The notes beneath the pieces were generated by a model. The model had not been told where the DNA came from. It saw only the letters and a program-made list of their open reading frames with translations, and did not search any database. A program made the translations under genes and the position numbers. Positions 1 through 8,573 of a stretch of DNA of 64,000 nucleotides are shown one piece after another. The first letter of the stretch is position 1, and each line of letters starts with the position of its first letter. Source of the stretch: Melaminivora jejuensis (GTDB lineage Bacteria; Pseudomonadota; Gammaproteobacteria; Burkholderiales; Burkholderiaceae_C). Location of the stretch: positions 1,674,001-1,738,000 of the forward strand of contig NZ_JACWIJ010000002.1 of the NCBI RefSeq assembly GCF_017811175.1, in the 5' to 3' direction.

Positions 1-67
1 CGCCGCGCTCGGCTACCTCGGCAAAGTAGAGCATGTCGTTCAAGTCCTGCATGGCTGTGGCGTTCAT
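1..67 (-). CDS. LysR-family transcriptional regulator, N-terminal fragment
   Basis: Only the first ~17-22 codons lie in the window; the gene runs off the left edge. The reverse strand reads MQDLNDMLYFAEVAERG, the usual opening of a LysR-type winged helix-turn-helix regulator (helix 1, hydrophobic-FAEV-ERG). Two in-frame ATG codons are possible, at 67 and 52; the second gives the family-typical start. It is divergent from the azoreductase gene, the classical layout in which a LysR protein controls the neighbouring reductase. Family assignment rests on a short segment. Confidence 0.7.
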   Translation of the reverse strand, partial: MNATAMQDLNDMLYFAEVAERG

Positions 68-210
68 TGTTGCAATTGCAGAACAATCTATTGCACAAAT
101 CCAGTCTTATCAAGTATTGAAGTCAAATTCATAATCTATCCTTGTGCAAGATCGCGGGTTTACCCGCAGCACCCAGCCACACAGACATTCACAACATCAA
201 AGGAATACCC
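68..210. promoter_or_regulatory. Divergent LysR/azoreductase intergenic region with operator-like palindromes
   Basis: The 143-bp AT-richer gap holds a perfect 10-bp palindrome TGCAATTGCA (71-80) next to the LysR start and a perfect inverted repeat GCGGGT-TT-ACCCGC (154-167) before the azoreductase gene. LysR regulators normally bind interrupted dyads in such divergent regions, so the first palindrome is a plausible operator. No clear -35/-10 pair was identified; assignment is inference. Confidence 0.35.
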
Positions 211-860
211 ATGCAATTGCTGCACATCGACTCGGCCATCACCGGCGATCAATCCACCTCGCGCCAGCTCACCGCAGACATCGTGCGCGCCTGGCAGGCC
301 CAGCACCCCGATACCCAGGTGCAGTACCTGGATCTGGCGCAGGACACGCCGGCGCACTACACGGCAGACGCCCTGGCCCTGCGCTTTGGCCAGACCGAAG
401 GCCTGAGCGCAGCGCAGCAGCGCGAGAACGCCGTGACTGAGCGGCTGCTGCAGCAGTTCCTGGCCGCCGACGTGCTGGTCATCGGCGCACCCATGTACAA
501 CTTCACTATCCCCACCCAGCTCAAGAGCTGGATCGACCGCCTGGCCCAGCCCGGACGCACCTTCCGCTACACCGCTACTGGCCCGAAGGCCTGGCCAAGG
601 GCAAGACGGTGTTCGTGGCCTCGACGCGCGGCGGCCTGTACTCAACCAGCGAGGCCGGGCGCGCCATGGAGCATCAGGAAAGCTTCCTGCAGACGGTCTT
701 CGGCTTTTTTGGCATCACCGATGTCCGCATCGTGCGTGCCGAAGGCATCGGCCTGGGCGACGAGGCCCGGGTGCAGGCCTTGACTGCTGCGGCCCAGGCC
801 ATCGCCGGGCATTTGCACGAGCCTGCCGCCATGCGGCAGCCGGCACTGCAGGAAGCCTGA
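211..860 (+). pseudogene. azoR: FMN-dependent NADH-azoreductase, frameshifted
   Basis: The product would reduce azo dyes and quinones with NADH and FMN as a flavodoxin-fold homodimer in the cytoplasm. The N-terminal part shows the AzoR pattern: LLHIDSA with a following Ser-Arg for the FMN phosphate, and [17 protein letters not shown] near residues 95-112. Start 211 has AAAGGA six bases upstream. At about 582-584 (GCCCGAAGG) one base is missing: frame 1 goes off into Arg-rich nonsense, while the next frame resumes the family sequence ([11 protein letters not shown] to the end at 860). With one base restored the protein is 216 aa, normal for AzoR. Either a real frameshift or a base-calling error in a C run; several other genes here show the same defect. 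Confidence 0.8.
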
Positions 861-870
861 CCCGGTGCGC

Positions 871-2241
871 GACAAGCCTCGGCCTTCAGGCCGGGGCAGG
901 CTAGCGCGGACGGCATAGCCGTCCTCAAGCAACGGTACATTTCCCCAGCCATGCAACGCTTGCAAGCCTTCAAATACGAACTGCGCCCAGACGGCCAGCC
1001 AGAGCGGCAAATGCGCCGCTTCGCTGGCTTGTGCCGCTTCGTGTTCAACAAGGCGCTGGCGTTGCAAAAAGAACGCTACGCGCGTGGCCAGAAGAAGCTC
1101 GGCTATGCAGCCCTGTGCAAGCTGCTCACCGAGTGGCGGGGCAGCATGGATACGGCTTGGCTGGCCAATGCGCCGGTTCACCCGCTGCAGCAGACGCTCA
1201 AGGACTTGGAGCGGGCATACAGCAACTTCTTCGCCAAGCGGGCGGCATTCCCGCGCTTCAAGAAGAAGGGCCAGCGGGACAGCTTTCGCTACCCCGACGC
1301 CAAGCAGATCAAGCTCGACCAGGCCAACGGGCGCATCTTCCTGCCCAAGCTGGGCTGGATACGGCTGAGGCTAGCGCGCCCGGTGCTGGGCAGCCTGTGC
1401 AATGCCACCGTCAGCCTGTCCAGCGGCAAATGGTTCGTCAGCATCCAGACCGAGCGCGAAGTCGAGCCGCCCATCCCACAGGCCAGCAGTGCCATCGGCA
1501 TCGATATGGGCATTGCGCGCTTCGCCACCTTCAGCGACGGCTCCTATCTGGAGCCGCTGGCGAGCTTTAGGGAGCACGAAGCCCGCTTGCGCCGCTACCA
1601 GCGGGTCATGAGCCGCAAGACCAAATTCAGCAGCAACTGGAAAAAGGCCAAGGCCCGCGTCCAACCCATCCATTGCCGCATCAGCAACGCCCGGCGCGAC
1701 TACCTGCACAAAGCCACGACAGCCATCAGCCAAAACCACGCGATGGTCGTCATCGAGGACTTGGAGGTGCGCAACATGAGCAAGAGCGCCAAGGGCAGCG
1801 CCGAACAGCCGGGCAACAACGTGCGAGCCAAGTCTGGCCTGAACAAAGCCATCCTCGATCAAGGCTGGTTCGAGTTCCGTCGCCAACTGGACTACAAGCT
1901 GGCATAGCGCGGCAGATACCTCATCGCCGTGCCGCCGCAGAACACGAGCCGAACCTGTCCGCGCTGCAGCCATGTGTCGGCAAACAACCGCCAGACACAA
2001 GCTCGGTTCGCGTGTGTGGAATGCGGTTTCGAGGACAACGCCGATGCGGTCGGCGCGATCAATGTTTTAAGGGCGGGACACGCCCGGTTAGCCTGTGGAG
2101 AGGATGTCAGCCGCGCCAAGCCTGTCAAGGCAAGGCGTGCAGCCTCGGTGAAGCAGGAACCCGCCGAAGCGACTCTATCCAGCCACGTGCTGGTTGGAGC
2201 GCCGTAGGAATCTCCGGCCTTCAGGCCGGGGAGGATGTCAA
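871..2241 (+). mobile_element. Solo TnpB element (IS200/IS605 superfamily), no TnpA
   Basis: The element encodes only tnpB; no Y1 transposase (TnpA) is present, so it could move only if TnpA is supplied in trans. The left flank has two hairpins: CGGCC-TTCA-GGCCG (880-892) and GGACGGC-ATA-GCCGTCC (908-924). The right end repeats the CCGGCC-TTCA-GGCCGG hairpin just after the tnpB stop and finishes GGATGTCAA; TCAA at 2238-2241 resembles the right cleavage tetranucleotide of ISDra2-like elements. In such elements the right end is transcribed as the omega (reRNA) scaffold and the bases after TCAA form the guide. Exact left boundary is uncertain. Confidence 0.7.
951..2207 (+). pseudogene. tnpB: TnpB RNA-guided nuclease with in-frame amber stop
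   Basis: TnpB is an RuvC-fold nuclease guided by RNA from the element's right end. Sequence read through the stop is 418 aa. RuvC I is visible as GIDMGIARFATFSDG (catalytic Asp), RuvC II as VVIEDLEVRNM (catalytic Glu), then a zinc ribbon CPRC...CVEC, and RuvC III as GFEDNADAVGAINV (catalytic Asp). A TAG at 1905-1907 interrupts the same frame; the surrounding sequence suggests TGG (Trp) mutated to TAG. The 318-aa product lacks the zinc ribbon and the third catalytic residue, so it should be inactive unless the stop is read through. This is a substitution, unlike the indels elsewhere in the window. Confidence 0.85.
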
Positions 2242-2261
2242 TGCCCGCCCATCCAGGCTGC
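2208..2261 (+). ncRNA. Probable omega/reRNA right end plus adjacent guide
   Basis: By analogy with ISDra2 TnpB elements, the 3' end of the tnpB transcript continues through the right-end hairpin (CCGGCC-TTCA-GGCCGG, about 2216-2231) to TCAA at 2238-2241, and the next ~16-20 bases (from 2242) would be the guide segment. Only the hairpin and the TCAA are seen directly; the RNA is inferred. Confidence 0.4.
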
Positions 2262-2348
2262 CGGCGCCCAGGCCGGCAGGGCTGCAGGCTGCGGCGTATC
2301 ATCGGCGCCGCTCTGACTCTTTCCGTTTTGCACCCTGTCCCGTCCACC

Positions 2349-2774
2349 ATGTCCGATGCTGCTGCCGCCGACTTGATCGCCGCCCTGGGCCAGGCCATCG
2401 GCATCCCCGGGCTGCGTCCCGATGCCAGGGGTTGTTGCCGCCTGATGTTCGACGGCGAGCAGATCGTCGAGCTGCAGCCCGCCCCGGCGCAGGGGCGCTG
2501 GCTGGTGTCATGCGTGCTGCGCAGCAGCCAACATCCGGACGGCCAGGCCCTGCGCACCCTGATGCAAGGCAATCACCTGGGGGCGGGCTTCGGTGGCGGC
2601 TGGGCCGGCCTGGACAGCCAGGGCTGCGCCGTCGTCCATCTGCCCGTATCCTGGCAGGAGGCCAGTGCCAGCGCGCTGCTGCAGGCCATCGAGCTGGTGC
2701 TGCAGCACGCCGAGCGCTGGCAAAAGCGCCTGCAGGATGCCCCCCCGCTCCTTTGGGGCAGAGTGCTGCCATGA
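2349..2774 (+). CDS. CesT/SycE-like type III secretion chaperone
   Basis: A 141-aa acidic protein with the alpha-beta pattern of class I T3SS chaperones: helix (ADLIAALGQAIGIPGL), strands CCRLMFDGEQIVELQP and GRWLVSCVL, then a helix, a GGGWAGLDSQGCAVVHLP strand and a long C-terminal helix of Leu/Ala heptads (ALLQAIELVLQHAERWQK). Such proteins form dimers and keep an effector export-competent. It lies just upstream of a candidate effector gene and an ECF sigma gene at the edge of the T3SS locus. Start chosen at the first ATG that leaves a normal N-terminus; a longer frame from 2235 exists but adds low-complexity sequence. The partner is not proven. Confidence 0.65.
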   Translation: MSDAAAADLIAALGQAIGIPGLRPDARGCCRLMFDGEQIVELQPAPAQGRWLVSCVLRSSQHPDGQALRTLMQGNHLGAGFGGGWAGLDSQGCAVVHLPVSWQEASASALLQAIELVLQHAERWQKRLQDAPPLLWGRVLP

Positions 2775-2846
2775 TGAACTGGGCGCAACGCATCTGACCC
2801 GGGCGTCCAGCAGGTCGTGGAACTGACACTGCTTTGCAATTGCTCT

Positions 2847-2871
2847 GGAACCCAGGCCGGACTGGCCGTTA
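2847..2871 (+). promoter_or_regulatory. ECF-sigma-type promoter motif GGAAC-N16-GTTA
   Basis: GGAAC at 2847-2851 and GTTA at 2868-2871 are separated by 16 bases. The same pair (spacing 15-16) occurs twice in the divergent region between the two main T3SS operons. GGAAC is the classical -35 of ECF sigma factors, including HrpL-type T3SS regulators. It lies ~150 bp upstream of the candidate effector gene. Inferred target of the linked ECF sigma factor. Confidence 0.55.
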
Positions 2872-3018
2872 CCAAACAGCAGAGGCAAAGCCGCGCCGGC
2901 ACCTTCGGGCATTTCCAGCCGTGTCCGACAGCCGCTGCCCAGGCGCTGGCCGACTCTTGACCACTTCCCGCCTCCATCCGGCATTTTTCTCTCTGGCACG
3001 GCATCAATCCTTCTGGCG

Positions 3019-3614
3019 ATGACAGTGAACAACCTTCCGCCCACCACCGCAGCAGGCCCGCCCCAGCCTGCGCTGGAATCCTTCCAGGAGGCAGCCCAGC
3101 AAGGCCCGTGGCTGCATGTCAGCCAGGATGGCGCCCAATGGCAGGTCAAGGCAACCGGCATCACGCCCAGCCAGCGCTCCGTGGCCTGGGTCGAGCCTCA
3201 ATCGGAGGCCGACACCACCTCGGCCTTCGTCGCGGCTCTGGGCCAGTCGTTCTCGCGCGGCATCCAGTCGGCGGTGGCGCGCGAGCTGGGGCTGGAGCCG
3301 GCTCCGGGCCGGCCCTGTCGGCGCGCACCGTGCAGCAGGCGCTGGACATGGCACAGACCAGCCGCACGGCACTGCAGGGCGTGGATTTCCTGACCCAGCT
3401 GTCGGTGTCGGCCGCGCACAGCTCGACCACTTTCATGCAGGCCTGCGAACAACTGGCCATCGATCCGGCCAGCCTCGGTACCGAGCAGCGCGCCCTGGTG
3501 GATGCGCGCATGGAGCAGCGCTTCCAGGGCGCCGCTGCCGAGCGCCAGGCACCGGTCACGCCCGCCACGGCCCGCGAATGGCTAATGCAGGAGCTGCGCT
3601 CATTCACCCGCTGA
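3019..3614 (+). pseudogene. Candidate T3SS effector/secreted protein, frameshifted
   Basis: No family recognised. The N-terminus (first ~25 residues) is rich in Thr, Pro, Ala, Asn and Gln, as in many T3SS export signals. Two helical segments follow: SFSRGIQSAVARELGL and, after the shift, VQQALDMAQTSRTALQGVDF. The first frame ends in Arg/Pro/Cys-rich nonsense after about residue 97; the next frame continues a normal composition to 3614. One missing base at about 3305-3310 (CCGGGCC) explains this, giving 198 aa when restored. It follows a class I chaperone gene and an ECF-type promoter motif, and precedes the ECF sigma gene, so an effector or regulator of secretion is the best guess. Confidence 0.55.
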
Positions 3615-3658
3615 CGAGCGTCGCAGGCGGCCACTGCACAGAACGCGCGTAAACAAGG

Positions 3659-3784
3659 ATTGTGTACAAACGCCGTTGGCCATAACAATGGCCGGGCTGG
3701 CGCGCCTGCCCTGTCGGGTGCCGCCCTGTGCCAGCCTGCACCCCTGAATCCATTGCCCCGGTTTTGCTGTCTGCCATTGTGTAC
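3659..3784. promoter_or_regulatory. Direct repeats and hairpin upstream of the ECF sigma gene
   Basis: The 9-base word ATTGTGTAC occurs at 3659-3667 and 3776-3784, and a perfect hairpin GGCCAT-AACA-ATGGCC sits at 3678-3693. The second copy may overlap the 5' end of the sigma coding region, depending on the true start. A regulator-binding role is possible but unproven; no GGAAC/GTTA motif is seen here. Confidence 0.25.
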
Positions 3785-4387
3785 GCCCCTCCTTCCTCCC
3801 CTGCCGACCCAGTCGTGCCCGAGCCGCTGCCCGGACAGCAACTCCTGAGCGAGGGCGATCTGACGCAGCGCGACGCCCTGTTTCGCTCCCTGGTACAGGC
3901 CCACGGCACGCGGCTGCACCGCTTCATCATCAGGAACATCGGCAATTGCAGCGACGCCGAAGACCTGGCGCAGCAGGCCTTCCTGGAGGCCGTGCGCTCA
4001 TATCGCAGCTTCAAGGGCGATTCCGAGCTGTCCACCTGGCTGTACGGCATCGCCATGAACCTGGTGCGCAACCACCTCTCGCGCGCGCCGCACCGGCGCT
4101 ACGAATTCACCAGCGACGACGAGCTGAGCGACGTGGCCATCGATGCCCCCTCGCCCGCGCAAGCGCATGAGCAAAGCCAGCACATGCGCCATCTGCAGTC
4201 AGCCCTGGACGAGCTGCCTGCGGCCATGCGCGAGGTGCTGCTGCTGGTCGGCGTCGATGAGCTGAGCTACGAGGAAGCCGCCGCCTTGCTCACCGTCCCG
4301 GTCGGCACGGTGCGCAGCCGCCTGTCACGCGCGCGCAGCTCACTGCGCGCCAAGCTGCAGGCGCGCGGCGTCGAGCTGGATTTCTGA
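3728..4387 (+). CDS. ECF-family RNA polymerase sigma factor, probable T3SS regulator
   Basis: A 219-aa sigma-70 family protein of the ECF type with only regions 2 and 4. Region 2 spans about residues 52-125 (LFRSLVQAHGTRLHRFI, DAEDLAQQAFLEAVRSY, TWLYGIAMNLVRNHLSR). Region 4 spans about 160-212 (ALDELPAAMREVLLLV, SYEEAAALLTVPVGTVRSRLSRAR, a clear helix-turn-helix). The first ~45 residues are Pro-rich and the start is uncertain (a GTG near 3780 would shorten it). In Bordetella the ECF factor BtrS turns on the bsc T3SS; the location next to a Bsc-like locus and the GGAAC/GTTA motifs suggest the same job. No anti-sigma gene is adjacent. It ends 24 bp from the convergent sctC. Confidence 0.85.
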   Translation: MPACTPESIAPVLLSAIVYAPPSSPADPVVPEPLPGQQLLSEGDLTQRDALFRSLVQAHGTRLHRFIIRNIGNCSDAEDLAQQAFLEAVRSYRSFKGDSELSTWLYGIAMNLVRNHLSRAPHRRYEFTSDDELSDVAIDAPSPAQAHEQSQHMRHLQSALDELPAAMREVLLLVGVDELSYEEAAALLTVPVGTVRSRLSRARSSLRAKLQARGVELDF

Positions 4388-4411
4388 GCGCCGGGCGAGC
4401 GCCCTGGCAGT

Positions 4412-6214
4412 TCAGCGCAGACTTTCGCCCGGCCCTGGCATGGGCAGCGGCGTCGCCGTGCGCAGGGCGTCCACGGCAGCCGCCGTCTGCGGCAGCAGCG
4501 ACACCACACGCGGCTGGATCATGAACAGGCGCTCGCGCGTTTGCTGGTTGCTGGTGCGATGCGAAAACAACATTCCCAGCAGCGGCACTTCACCCACCAC
4601 CGGCACGCGGTCGTTGCGGTTGAGCTGCTGGGTGCTCTTGTAGCCGCCGATCAGCAGCGTCTGCCCCTCGCCCACGATGGCCTGGGTGCTCACCGTGCTG
4701 CGGCGCACCGTGGGGATGGTGTCCACCGTGGTTTCCTGGATCTGGCCATCCTCGATGTCCACGTCCAGCTGGATGACCGGCCCTTCGGGGCGCTGCACAT
4801 AGTGCGGGGTCACGCGCAGCGTGGTGCCGGCGGTGATCGGCGTGACCGTGGCGACACGCTCGCCCACGCTCCTGATATAGAAAGTCTCGGACAGATCGAG
4901 CAGCGCCCCGATGTTGTCGATGGTCAGGATCGACGGGCGCGACTGGATGGAAGCGTCCCCCGTGCCTTCCAGCGCGCGGATGCGGCTGACCAGGAAGTTG
5001 CCGGTGTTGACCACCAGCGTCGTCGGGTCGATGGTCGCCGCGCGCTGCAGCGCCCCGAGAAACATGTCGTTGCCATCGTCCTTGGCGGTCAGGTTGCCGA
5101 AGCCGCCTGCCGTGCCGCCCTTGCGCCCGCTCCAGGAAATACCCAGCTCGTCGAGCTTGGTCGAATTGATGTCGATGATCATGGCCTCGATCTCGATCAG
5201 CGGCGTGGGCACGTCCAGCTGCTCGATCAAGGCCTTGTACAGCGGGATGCGCTCAGCCGTGTCCTGCACGATGAGCGCGTTCAGGCGCGAGTCGGCCTGG
5301 ATGGAGGGCGCCAGCCGGCGCTGGCCGCCGCTGGCGCCATCGGCAGCGCCCGCGCCAGCCGCATTGCCGGCAGCCGCCCGGGCAGCCGATGCGCCCGGAT
5401 TGAGCGCATGAGCCGGATTGGCCGGATCGAAAACGATGCCGGCCATGTTCGGCGCGGCGCCCAGGCCCCAGACCACCTGCGGCTGGGCCACCGAGGTCAG
5501 CAGCGCATTGCTGACCCCCGTGCCGCCACCGCCCTGGATCAGGTTGCGCAACACCTGCGCCAGGCCCGGCGTGGTGATCTGCCGGTCGCGGTACTGAATG
5601 ATGCGGTCATCGACCGAGGCGTGCTTGAGCCGGAACACCGCCACCTGCTGTCCGCCGGCAGTCAGCGGCAGCGCCGCCATGGTGCGCTCGATCAGGCTGA
5701 CATAGGCCGGCGGGCCGGACACCAGGGCCACGCCCTGCTCGGGCAGCTCACCCCAGCCAAAACGCGTATCCAGCACACCCAGGCTGCTGAGTGCCTGGCG
5801 CACGGTGGCGATGCTGCTGCCGCCAGCGGTGATGCTGCGCGTGCTCATCTCGGTGGTGCGCGCGACGAACAATGTACCGGCATGGGTGAACCAGGTCAGG
5901 CCATAGACGCTGGCCAGGCGATCCAGGAACTCGGTCGGCGTGCTGGCGTTGAAACGCCCGCTGACCTGGCCCTCGACCAGCGGCGACAGCTCCAGCGACA
6001 GGCTGAAGCTGCCGGCAAAGTCGCGCAGCACCTGGGCCATGGGCGCGTTGTCGGCGTAGTAGCTGTAGGGTGCATCGACCCAGGGCACGGGGCCAGCAGC
6101 TGCCGGCGCAGGCGCCGCCAGCGCCAGGCCAAGCGTCAGGGCGCCCGCCACCCGGCCAGCGCGGGCCAGCAGAAAGCGCAGGACAGGACGGGAGAGAGAG
6201 GCAGAAGGGAGCAT
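4412..6214 (-). CDS. sctC: Outer-membrane secretin SctC of the T3SS
   Basis: Forms the multimeric outer-membrane ring of the injectisome (YscC/BscC family). At 600 aa the length is normal. A cleavable signal peptide (FLLARAGRVAGALTLGLALAAPAPAAA) is followed by an N0 domain (YADNAPMAQVLRDFAGSFSLSLELSP), N1/N3 repeats with two low-complexity Ala/Gly linkers, and the C-terminal secretin domain with VPVVGEVPLLGMLFSHR and LFMIQPRVV near the end. It is the last gene of the long leftward operon, 6 bp after the preceding orf, as bscC is in Bordetella. Confidence 0.93.
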   Translation of the reverse strand: MLPSASLSRPVLRFLLARAGRVAGALTLGLALAAPAPAAAGPVPWVDAPYSYYADNAPMAQVLRDFAGSFSLSLELSPLVEGQVSGRFNASTPTEFLDRLASVYGLTWFTHAGTLFVARTTEMSTRSITAGGSSIATVRQALSSLGVLDTRFGWGELPEQGVALVSGPPAYVSLIERTMAALPLTAGGQQVAVFRLKHASVDDRIIQYRDRQITTPGLAQVLRNLIQGGGGTGVSNALLTSVAQPQVVWGLGAAPNMAGIVFDPANPAHALNPGASAARAAAGNAAGAGAADGASGGQRRLAPSIQADSRLNALIVQDTAERIPLYKALIEQLDVPTPLIEIEAMIIDINSTKLDELGISWSGRKGGTAGGFGNLTAKDDGNDMFLGALQRAATIDPTTLVVNTGNFLVSRIRALEGTGDASIQSRPSILTIDNIGALLDLSETFYIRSVGERVATVTPITAGTTLRVTPHYVQRPEGPVIQLDVDIEDGQIQETTVDTIPTVRRSTVSTQAIVGEGQTLLIGGYKSTQQLNRNDRVPVVGEVPLLGMLFSHRTSNQQTRERLFMIQPRVVSLLPQTAAAVDALRTATPLPMPGPGESLR

Positions 6215-6220
6215 GAAGAA

Positions 6221-6643
6221 TCAGACCTTGTTCACTGCCTTGACCCAGAACGCCAGGCAGTTGACGAAGCTGCCCACAGCGTCGTCGATGTCCTGGGTGG
6301 AGTTGGCGCGCGCCGCCTGCTGCAGCCACAGGGCGCGCTCGCGCTCGTCGATCACGCAGGCTGCAGCGTGTTCGCGCATAGTGCCGCAGGCCAGGCGGGC
6401 CACGCCCTGCAGCAGTTCGTCGCGCTGGGCGCCGGCTTCAGGCAAGGCGCGCAGGCGCGCGTGCAGGGCAATGCCGCCACGCGGCAGGGCGCGCAGGCGG
6501 ATCTGGTACTGGCCGTCGATGGTCAGGGCGATCTGGGCGCGGTTCGGGTCGGCGCCGGCCTCGGGCTGGGCGCCGTACTGGGCGGCGTAGCCGTGCAGCA
6601 GCCGGGTCGTGGCCGGGTCGGCGGGGGCGGTATTGGCGATCAT
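6221..6643 (-). CDS. Chaperone-like T3SS protein between sctU and sctC
   Basis: A 140-aa protein whose pattern (two short helices, strands IALTIDGQYQIRLRALP and GIALHARLRALP, a Leu-rich helix, then a C-terminal helix SFVNCLAFWVKAV) resembles class I T3SS chaperones. Its place between sctU and the secretin gene corresponds to bscW in Bordetella. Its ATG overlaps the sctU stop (ATGA), so the two are translationally coupled. There is no signal peptide, which argues against an outer-membrane pilotin. Function not established. Confidence 0.55.
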   Translation of the reverse strand: MIANTAPADPATTRLLHGYAAQYGAQPEAGADPNRAQIALTIDGQYQIRLRALPRGGIALHARLRALPEAGAQRDELLQGVARLACGTMREHAAACVIDERERALWLQQAARANSTQDIDDAVGSFVNCLAFWVKAVNKV

Positions 6644-7686
6644 GGTTCTGGGCCTTCCATCTGTTGCAGCAGCCGCAGCAGGTGCGCTGTCGGCTCGACG
6701 AGTTCGGCAGGAATGTACTGGCCGACCTGTGCCTGTTCGGTCAGGGCGCGGGCCAGGGCGATGTTCTGCATGACTGGCACGCCGGCCTCGCGCGCTGCGG
6801 CCATCATGCGTTCGGCCAGTGCGCCCTCGCCCATGGCCAGCACCACGGGCAGCGGCGTCTCCTCAGCGTCGTAGTGCAGCGCCACGGCCAGGTGCGTCGG
6901 GTTGGTCACGACCACCGTGGCCTTGCGCGCACTGGCCACGGCGCCCTGTTGCAGCATCTCCTGGTGCAGCTGTTTGCGCTGGTGCTTGATGTGCGGGTCG
7001 CCTTCCATTTCCTTGTACTCCTGCTTGACCTCGTCCTTGCTCATCATCAGGCCCTTGCGGTACTGGAAGCGCTGCCAGGCAAAGTCTGCCAGGGCGATCA
7101 CGCCATAGGCCAGGCCGATATGGATCAGCATGGTCTTCATCAGCTCGCCCACCACCTGCCCCAGGCCCGCCATGCCAGCCTGCGGAATGCTGGTCATGAG
7201 CGGCAGCGCATCGCCGATCAAAAGCCACAGCAGCACCGACAGGAAGGAGATCTTGACCAGCGACTTGAGGAACTCGACCAGGTTCTTCTTGGAAAAGATG
7301 TTCTTCAGGTTGCTCAGCACATTGAGCTTCTTGGCCGAGGGCTTGAGCTTCTCGAAGGCAAACAGGATGCCGACCTGCATGGTGTCGCCGAACAGGCCCG
7401 CCGCCAGCACGATGCCGATGAAGGGCAGTACCACCCAGGCGGCCTCGCGCAAGAGCGCATCGACCAGCTTGTTGGCAGCCTCGTTGAAGCCCAGGCCGAG
7501 CAGCGTCGAGGGCAGCACGATCATCTGCGCCAGTGCATCGACGATGCGCCCGCTGAAGGCGATCAGGTAGCCGAAGATGGCCAGGATCAGCAGCGTCTGC
7601 GTGAAGTCCTTGCTGTAGGCCACATCGCCCTTCTGGCGCGAGTCGCGCAGGCGCTTGGAGGTCGGCTGTTCGGTTTTTTCGCTCAC
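6640..7686 (-). CDS. sctU: Export apparatus switch protein SctU
   Basis: Inner-membrane component of the export gate; its self-cleaving cytoplasmic domain switches substrate class. Four hydrophobic segments lie in the first ~210 residues, followed by a charged linker (DEVKQEYKEMEGDPHIKHQRK) and the autocleavage motif NPTH at about residue 262. GTG at 7686 is chosen as start: it has GGAGGT (7692-7697) five bases upstream and gives SEKTEQPTSKRLRDSRQKGDV, the standard SctU/FlhB N-terminus; the longer frame from 7752 adds Arg-rich sequence from inside sctT. 348 aa, as in YscU. The start overlaps the sctT stop. Confidence 0.95.
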   Translation of the reverse strand: MSEKTEQPTSKRLRDSRQKGDVAYSKDFTQTLLILAIFGYLIAFSGRIVDALAQMIVLPSTLLGLGFNEAANKLVDALLREAAWVVLPFIGIVLAAGLFGDTMQVGILFAFEKLKPSAKKLNVLSNLKNIFSKKNLVEFLKSLVKISFLSVLLWLLIGDALPLMTSIPQAGMAGLGQVVGELMKTMLIHIGLAYGVIALADFAWQRFQYRKGLMMSKDEVKQEYKEMEGDPHIKHQRKQLHQEMLQQGAVASARKATVVVTNPTHLAVALHYDAEETPLPVVLAMGEGALAERMMAAAREAGVPVMQNIALARALTEQAQVGQYIPAELVEPTAHLLRLLQQMEGPEP

Positions 7687-8537
7687 GGCAGACCTCCGGC
7701 ACTGGCGCCGCCGCCTGCTCCCGCTGCTGCCGACGCGCCCCACGGCCCCCACAGCTCACGCAGCCAGGGCACGATGCGCCCCACGGCCTGCACCTGGTCG
7801 GCGCCGTAGTCGAACAGCGATGCGGCATACAGCATCAGCACCAGCATGGCCAGGGCGCTCTTGATGGGCATGGCCATGAAGAAGACCTGCAGCTGCGGGG
7901 CAAAGCGGCTGACCAGCGCCAGCCCGATCTCGGCCAGGAACATGGCCACCAGCACCGGCGCGGCAAACAGCACGGCCAGGCGCACCAGCCGGTCGAGTTG
8001 GGCCAGCAGCAGCGGCACGGACTCGGGCTGCAGCGCAGGCGTCCACTGCGTGATGCTCCACAGCGCAAAGCTGTCGTAGAGCGCGCCCAGCAGCAGCGAA
8101 AAGCCGCCGGTCAGCAAAAAGAACACGATGAAGGCCTGGTTGAACATCAGCCCCAGCGGCGAGGAGTCATTGCCGGTGATGGGGTTGAGCGTGGAGGCGA
8201 TGCTGGCGCCGCGCTGGTTGTCCACCAGAAAGCCCACGGCCTCGAAGATCCAGAACGGGAGCGCCGCCAGGTAGCCGATGACAAAGCCGATGAAGGCCTC
8301 CTTGGTGACCACGGCGATCAGCCGGGCGGCATCCCACTGCACGGCGCTCACCTGGGCCTGCAGCGCCGGCACCATGACCAGGCCCAGCGTCGCCGCAATG
8401 GCAAAGCGCACCAGGCCGGGAATGAGCTGGGTGTTGAACAGGGGCAGGACGAGGAACATGGCCAGGATGCGGGGCTGCGTCAGCGCCAGCGTCGCAATGA
8501 ACGACTGGGCCTGCTCGTAGGTAACCGGGGCGTCCAC
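7683..8537 (-). CDS. sctT: Export apparatus protein SctT
   Basis: A 284-aa polytopic inner-membrane protein (YscT/FliR family) that forms the SctRST export gate with SctR and SctS. Hydrophobic helices run through the whole protein, with family-like ILAMFLVLPLFNTQLIPGLVRFAIA near the N-terminus and GLALVSRFAPQLQVFFMAMPIKSALAM in the C-terminal half. The last ~20 residues are Gly/Ala-rich. It sits between sctS and sctU in conserved order. Confidence 0.95.
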   Translation of the reverse strand: MDAPVTYEQAQSFIATLALTQPRILAMFLVLPLFNTQLIPGLVRFAIAATLGLVMVPALQAQVSAVQWDAARLIAVVTKEAFIGFVIGYLAALPFWIFEAVGFLVDNQRGASIASTLNPITGNDSSPLGLMFNQAFIVFFLLTGGFSLLLGALYDSFALWSITQWTPALQPESVPLLLAQLDRLVRLAVLFAAPVLVAMFLAEIGLALVSRFAPQLQVFFMAMPIKSALAMLVLMLYAASLFDYGADQVQAVGRIVPWLRELWGPWGASAAAGAGGGASAGGLP

Positions 8538-8573
8538 GGGGTTCCAGACAGTTGCAGCGCGGTGCGGTGGCGC

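Noticed and set aside
4541..6874. 777-residue open frame on the plus strand opposite sctC and sctU
   Set aside because: Antisense to two well-supported genes, with Arg/Gln/His-rich composition and no domain; a shadow of high GC codon usage.
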